Shown: positions 60,809-64,000 of the stretch, in pieces
How positions within the stretch are numbered: position 1 is the first letter of the stretch
Layout: each line of letters opens with the position of its first letter
Origin: Rhizobium sp. BK313
Lineage (GTDB): Bacteria; Pseudomonadota; Alphaproteobacteria; Rhizobiales; Rhizobiaceae
DNA length: 64,000 bases
NCBI RefSeq assembly: GCF_014193655.1
Contig: NZ_JACHZQ010000007.1
Span: forward strand, 62,001 to 126,000
Reading direction: 5' to 3'
Notes under the pieces: model-generated
Seen by the model: the letters and a program-made list of their open reading frames with translations, nothing else
Databases searched by the model: none
What the model was told of the DNA's origin: nothing
Made by a program: the position numbers and the translations under genes

Positions 60809-61724
60809 GGCTTCGCTCTTCGGCAAACTTCAGTCCGAGCAACGCTGCACCGATCAGGCCAGGCTCGACCTTGCATTCACTTGGCACGACGAGTGGGCGG
60901 TCGAACTTGCGAAGGATGCGGGCGCGCACCTCCGCGTCCAGCCGAGCCAGCAGGGGTTCGACATTGGAAAGGCCGCCGCCGACGGGGACGATGGTCGCGC
61001 CGGTGATATTGACGGTCAGCGCGAGCGGCGAGGCGACGAGATCGACGAGGACATCGATCGTCCGCTCCGCCTTGGCATCGCCATCAAGCCATTGGCTGAT
61101 GATTTCCTCGCTGGAAAATTCCAGTCCGTGCAAGGTATTGTGCAGGCGCTCGACACCACGGGCGCCGCCCACCGTGTCGACGCAACCTTTTTGGCCGCAG
61201 CCGCAGGGATAGGCGGGGATGGCGACCGGCGGGTTGCCGGCAAAAGAGGCGATGATCGGGCCGTGGCCCCATTCGCCGGCAAAGCCTCCGGCAGCGTTGA
61301 CGAGGCGGCCATCGGCGACGAGGCCGCCGCCGACGCCGGTGCCGAGAATGGCGCCGAAGACGATGCGGTGACCGCGTCCCGCGCCGGACATCGCCTCCGC
61401 CATGGCGAAGCAATCGGCATCGTTAGCGATCAGGACGGGATAGCCGAGTTCCGCTTGTAGCTCGGCAGCAAGGCGCCGGCCATGGATGCAGGGAATGTTG
61501 GCGCAGGTAAGTGCCTGCGTGTCAGGGTCCACGACGCCGGCGATGGAAAAGGAAATGCAATCCGGCTTCTCGCCGGTCTCGGCAATAACAGCCCGCAAAG
61601 CTGCGACGAATTCGCTGAAGTCGTGCTTCGGCGTCGGGCGTCGGGCGAGCGGCGTAATGTCCGTCATGGAGTGGGCGATACCGCCTTTGATGGCGGTGCC
61701 CCCGATGTCGAAGGAAACGATCAT
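60798..61724 (-). CDS. ROK family sugar kinase (N-acetylglucosamine kinase-like)
   Basis: A 308-residue sugar kinase. The ATP motif SFDIGGTAIKGG is at the start, the catalytic Asp lies in ANDADC (Asp102), Glu151 and His154 are in EWGHGP, and the zinc motif C-G-C-G-Q-K-G-C has Cys174, 176 and 181. ROK kinases with this layout phosphorylate glucose, N-acetylglucosamine or N-acetylmannosamine. No HTH is present, so it is an enzyme and not a repressor. It lies 93 bases after the sensor kinase and overlaps cutC. Confidence 0.88.
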   Translation of the reverse strand: MIVSFDIGGTAIKGGIAHSMTDITPLARRPTPKHDFSEFVAALRAVIAETGEKPDCISFSIAGVVDPDTQALTCANIPCIHGRRLAAELQAELGYPVLIANDADCFAMAEAMSGAGRGHRIVFGAILGTGVGGGLVADGRLVNAAGGFAGEWGHGPIIASFAGNPPVAIPAYPCGCGQKGCVDTVGGARGVERLHNTLHGLEFSSEEIISQWLDGDAKAERTIDVLVDLVASPLALTVNITGATIVPVGGGLSNVEPLLARLDAEVRARILRKFDRPLVVPSECKVEPGLIGAALLGLKFAEERSHVA

Positions 61725-61817
61725 AAATATTGGCCTGCAGGAAACGTCTTGCGCTTGCTCGCACCCTTTGCCGGTCTTTGCAAGACCAATCCGTAAGCAG
61801 CGCCCGTCACGGCGCAA

Positions 61818-63170
61818 TCAGGCCTCCGGCAGAGCGATCCTCGCCTCAAAACCGTCCGCTTGACCGGTTGCGGGCGACAGAAGATCGAGGCGGCCGCCGA
61901 TCTGCGCGACAATGCGCTCGGCGATGGCAAGGCCGAGGCCGGAGCCGGAAGCTTTGGTCTTGCCGCGCCAGAAGCGCTTTTTCAGACCGGCCAGTTCTTC
62001 CTGCGACAGCACGTTGCCACCGTTCAGAACACGAACGACGCCGTCGTCGATCTTGACAGTCACTTCGTCATCAGTCGGGCCATGGATCAGGGCGTTTTCG
62101 ATCAGGTTGCGCATGACGATGGCGAAGGCGTCGATATCGACGTTGCGGATCAGCTCTTCGTCCGCCCCGTTTTCCAGGAGAATGCGGCCGGCCGTGCCGC
62201 TGTCTCGGTCGTAATCGCCGATGATGGTTTCGATGACGGCAATCAGATCGGCGGGCTTGTCTCCGGCGCCAATACCGGCCTGGGCGCGGGAGAGTTGCAG
62301 CAGTTTCTCCGCCAGCCGGCCGAGATTGGAGAGCGAGGTCTCGATCCGTCCGGCACGTTCTGCAAGCGCCCCTTGTGGTAGTTCGGCGATCAGACGCTGT
62401 GTCTGGGCGAGCGCGCCCGCGATCGGCGTGCGCAGCTCATGGGCGCTGTTGGCGGTGAATTCCCGTTCGGCTTCGAGAGCGGAGCGCAGACGGCCGAGCA
62501 GCAGATTGACGGAACGGGCGATCGGTCGAAGTTCGAGCGGCAGCGTGTCGCTCTCCAACGGGGCCATGTTGCCGCCGTCCTTGGTGGCTATTTCCGACCG
62601 CAACCGGTCGATCGGCCGAAGAGAGCGGCCGACGATGAACCAGATGGCGATGATGCTGCCCGGAATGAGGGCGAGCAGCGGCCAGAGCAGGGCGACACCG
62701 CTCTCGCGCGATGCTTCCCGGCGGTTCTTGAAGGCGTCTGCGACATGCAGGAAGAGCGTGCCGTTCATCGAGGATTCGGTGTAGATCCGATATCGCGGCG
62801 TGTTGTGGAATCCGATCTTCAGCGGCACATCGTAGGGCGTCTTCGGCGCATCGTGGGAGTGCAGGATGAGCTTGCCGGTCGCGTCGAGCACCTGGTAGGT
62901 CAGGTATTCCCGGTTCAGCCCTCTCTCCATGTTTTCGAGGATTTGCGGATCGGCGGCAGGGTCGCGATCGGCGAGATCGTCGACCACCAGCGGCATCAGC
63001 CGTTGGGCGGTTTCCTGCAATGCGCCGTCGAAGGTCTCCGAGAGCTCGTGGTTTACCACGTAGACGCCGATCCCGACCGCGATTAGCCAGAACAGGACGA
63101 CTGTGCCGGTAAGCGCCGCGATCAGGCGGCGGGTGATGCTGGTGCGGTTGAGGCTCCTGCGCTGCGTCAT
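61818..63170 (-). CDS. Two-component sensor histidine kinase
   Basis: A 450-residue membrane kinase. Two helices (about residues 17-39 and 159-180) enclose a periplasmic sensor domain of about 120 residues. A HAMP-like segment follows. The phosphorylation site is His244 in NSAHELRTP, then the ATPase boxes RNLIENALIHG and GSGLGLAIAERI. The ATG overlaps the response regulator stop by 4 bases. The layout resembles the QseC/TctE type; the signal is unknown. Confidence 0.9.
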   Translation of the reverse strand: MTQRRSLNRTSITRRLIAALTGTVVLFWLIAVGIGVYVVNHELSETFDGALQETAQRLMPLVVDDLADRDPAADPQILENMERGLNREYLTYQVLDATGKLILHSHDAPKTPYDVPLKIGFHNTPRYRIYTESSMNGTLFLHVADAFKNRREASRESGVALLWPLLALIPGSIIAIWFIVGRSLRPIDRLRSEIATKDGGNMAPLESDTLPLELRPIARSVNLLLGRLRSALEAEREFTANSAHELRTPIAGALAQTQRLIAELPQGALAERAGRIETSLSNLGRLAEKLLQLSRAQAGIGAGDKPADLIAVIETIIGDYDRDSGTAGRILLENGADEELIRNVDIDAFAIVMRNLIENALIHGPTDDEVTVKIDDGVVRVLNGGNVLSQEELAGLKKRFWRGKTKASGSGLGLAIAERIVAQIGGRLDLLSPATGQADGFEARIALPEA

Positions 63171-63826
63171 CTCTCACCCAGGCAATAGCCGACACCGCGA
63201 GCCGTGCGGATGCGGTCCCTGCCGATCTTCTTGCGCAGACGGCTGACATAGACCTCCACCGTATTGCTTTCGATTTCCGAGCCGAAGGCATAAAGCGCTT
63301 CTTCGATCTGGTCCTTCGAGACGATGGCGCCCGGCCGCGCCACCAGGAGATCGAGAACCGCCCACTCCCGCCCGGTCAGCACGACATCCTTGCCGGAGAG
63401 CGAAATGCGGCGCTGCGGCAGGTCGATTTCGAGATCGGCAAAACGGATGGTCGGCTGCGGACTGCCGCTGTAGCGGCGGGCCACGGCCATGATGCGGGCC
63501 GAGAGCTCGCCAAGATTGAAAGGCTTCACCAGGTAATCGTCGGCACCGCTGTTCAGCCCTTCGATACGATCGGAGATCTGGTCGCGGGCGGTCAGAATGA
63601 TGACGGGTGTCTCATCCGGTTTGCGGCGCAGTTTCTTGAGGAAGTCTATGCCGGTGCCGTCTGGAAGCTGCAGGTCGAGCAGGATAAGGCCGTAATGTAC
63701 GGCGCTAGTGACCTCCGTCGCATCGGCAAGGTTTTTCACCCAGTCAATTGCATGCGGGGTCGCAGCGATATGGTCGCGCACCGCGCCGCCGATCGTGTCA
63801 TCGTCTTCGACCAGAAGAATCCTCAC
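63167..63826 (-). CDS. OmpR/PhoB family response regulator
   Basis: A 219-residue regulator with receiver and winged-helix output domains. The acidic pair is at residues 8-9, the phosphorylated Asp51 lies in LILLDLQLPDG, Thr79 in ILTA and Lys101 in KPFN. The C-terminal domain ends YVSRLRKKIGRDRIRTARGVGY. The start is GTG after GAGGGACAG. It heads the unit RR-kinase-ROK-cutC. Confidence 0.92.
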   Translation of the reverse strand: MRILLVEDDDTIGGAVRDHIAATPHAIDWVKNLADATEVTSAVHYGLILLDLQLPDGTGIDFLKKLRRKPDETPVIILTARDQISDRIEGLNSGADDYLVKPFNLGELSARIMAVARRYSGSPQPTIRFADLEIDLPQRRISLSGKDVVLTGREWAVLDLLVARPGAIVSKDQIEEALYAFGSEIESNTVEVYVSRLRKKIGRDRIRTARGVGYCLGER

Positions 63827-64000
63827 CTGTCCCTCGCAACTATCGCCGGTGCTTCAGTTAATGCCGCCGAACCTATCTGGTCAATAAAGGCCGAAATAAG
63901 CCACAATGAGAAGCACAGTTCTTAACCTTGGGTTCTCCGGCCGATAACGTTCACGGCGGCTATGGACAGAGACCGGAGCCGCGATTACTTCTTTGCTCCC
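63827..64000. other. Upstream region of the two-component genes, window end
   Basis: No complete gene is visible. The response regulator promoter should be here, but no clear hexamers were found on the minus strand. An ATG at 63962 opens a + strand frame (MDRDRSRDYFFAP) that runs off the window and might be the start of a divergent gene; too short to judge. Confidence 0.25.

Noticed and set aside
1..64000. CRISPR arrays, insertion sequences, prophage genes and replication origins
   Set aside because: No regularly spaced direct repeats, transposase or integrase motifs, phage structural genes or DnaA-box clusters were seen.

Overview
The window looks like chromosomal DNA of a Rhizobium-type alphaproteobacterium. 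It is GC-rich, carries several kinds of small palindromic repeats of the sort scattered through Rhizobium genomes, and has the housekeeping run murA - DUF2948 - hisD - UPF0262 - low-molecular-weight phosphatase - infA - maf - yacG - tRNA-Phe, an order I associate with Rhizobiaceae. No prophage, insertion sequence, CRISPR array or replication origin was seen.

Positions 8-20307 form a carbohydrate catabolism region. It starts with a Gfo/Idh/MocA dehydrogenase, a CoA-transferase, an enoyl-CoA hydratase and an aldehyde dehydrogenase in overlapping order. A LacI-type regulator follows on the minus strand, divergent from a CUT1 sugar ABC transporter, two GMC oxidoreductases and a short-chain dehydrogenase. 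Two copies of an AACGTTTTAAA operator lie in the divergent region. Next come galactonate dehydratase (dgoD) and a GntR/FadR regulator on the minus strand, divergent from araFGH, with repeated GTATGAT operators between them.

Positions 20308-34813 are mixed: an OsmC peroxidase, a TetR-controlled RND efflux pump with a 14-bp palindromic operator, a metallophosphatase, an IclR regulator next to two tandem glyoxalase-fold genes, a PhnB-like protein, a UbiA prenyltransferase, a FUSC membrane protein, and an SDR/TetR pair with matching operators.

Positions 34878-41696 (minus strand) hold a second CUT1 sugar transporter and, upstream of it, a DUF1537 sugar-acid kinase with a PdxA2-type dehydrogenase. 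That pair is known from D-threonate/erythronate breakdown.

Positions 42317-45700 are an AT-richer accessory cassette between a small rhizobial gene and tRNA-Thr. It has a Sce7726-type PD-(D/E)xK protein converging on a three-gene unit of a membrane protein, an ImmA/IrrE-type metallopeptidase and a Beta-family protein. It is the best candidate here for an undescribed system, possibly defensive.

Positions 45853-57331 carry the housekeeping run and the prkA-yeaH-spoVR stress operon. The last 6.7 kb contain an MFS exporter, a membrane-anchored hypothetical protein, cutC, a ROK sugar kinase and an OmpR-type two-component system.

All calls come from reading the sequence and from remembered family features; no database search was run. 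Many start codons were moved from the longest reading frame on the basis of ribosome binding sites and family N-termini.
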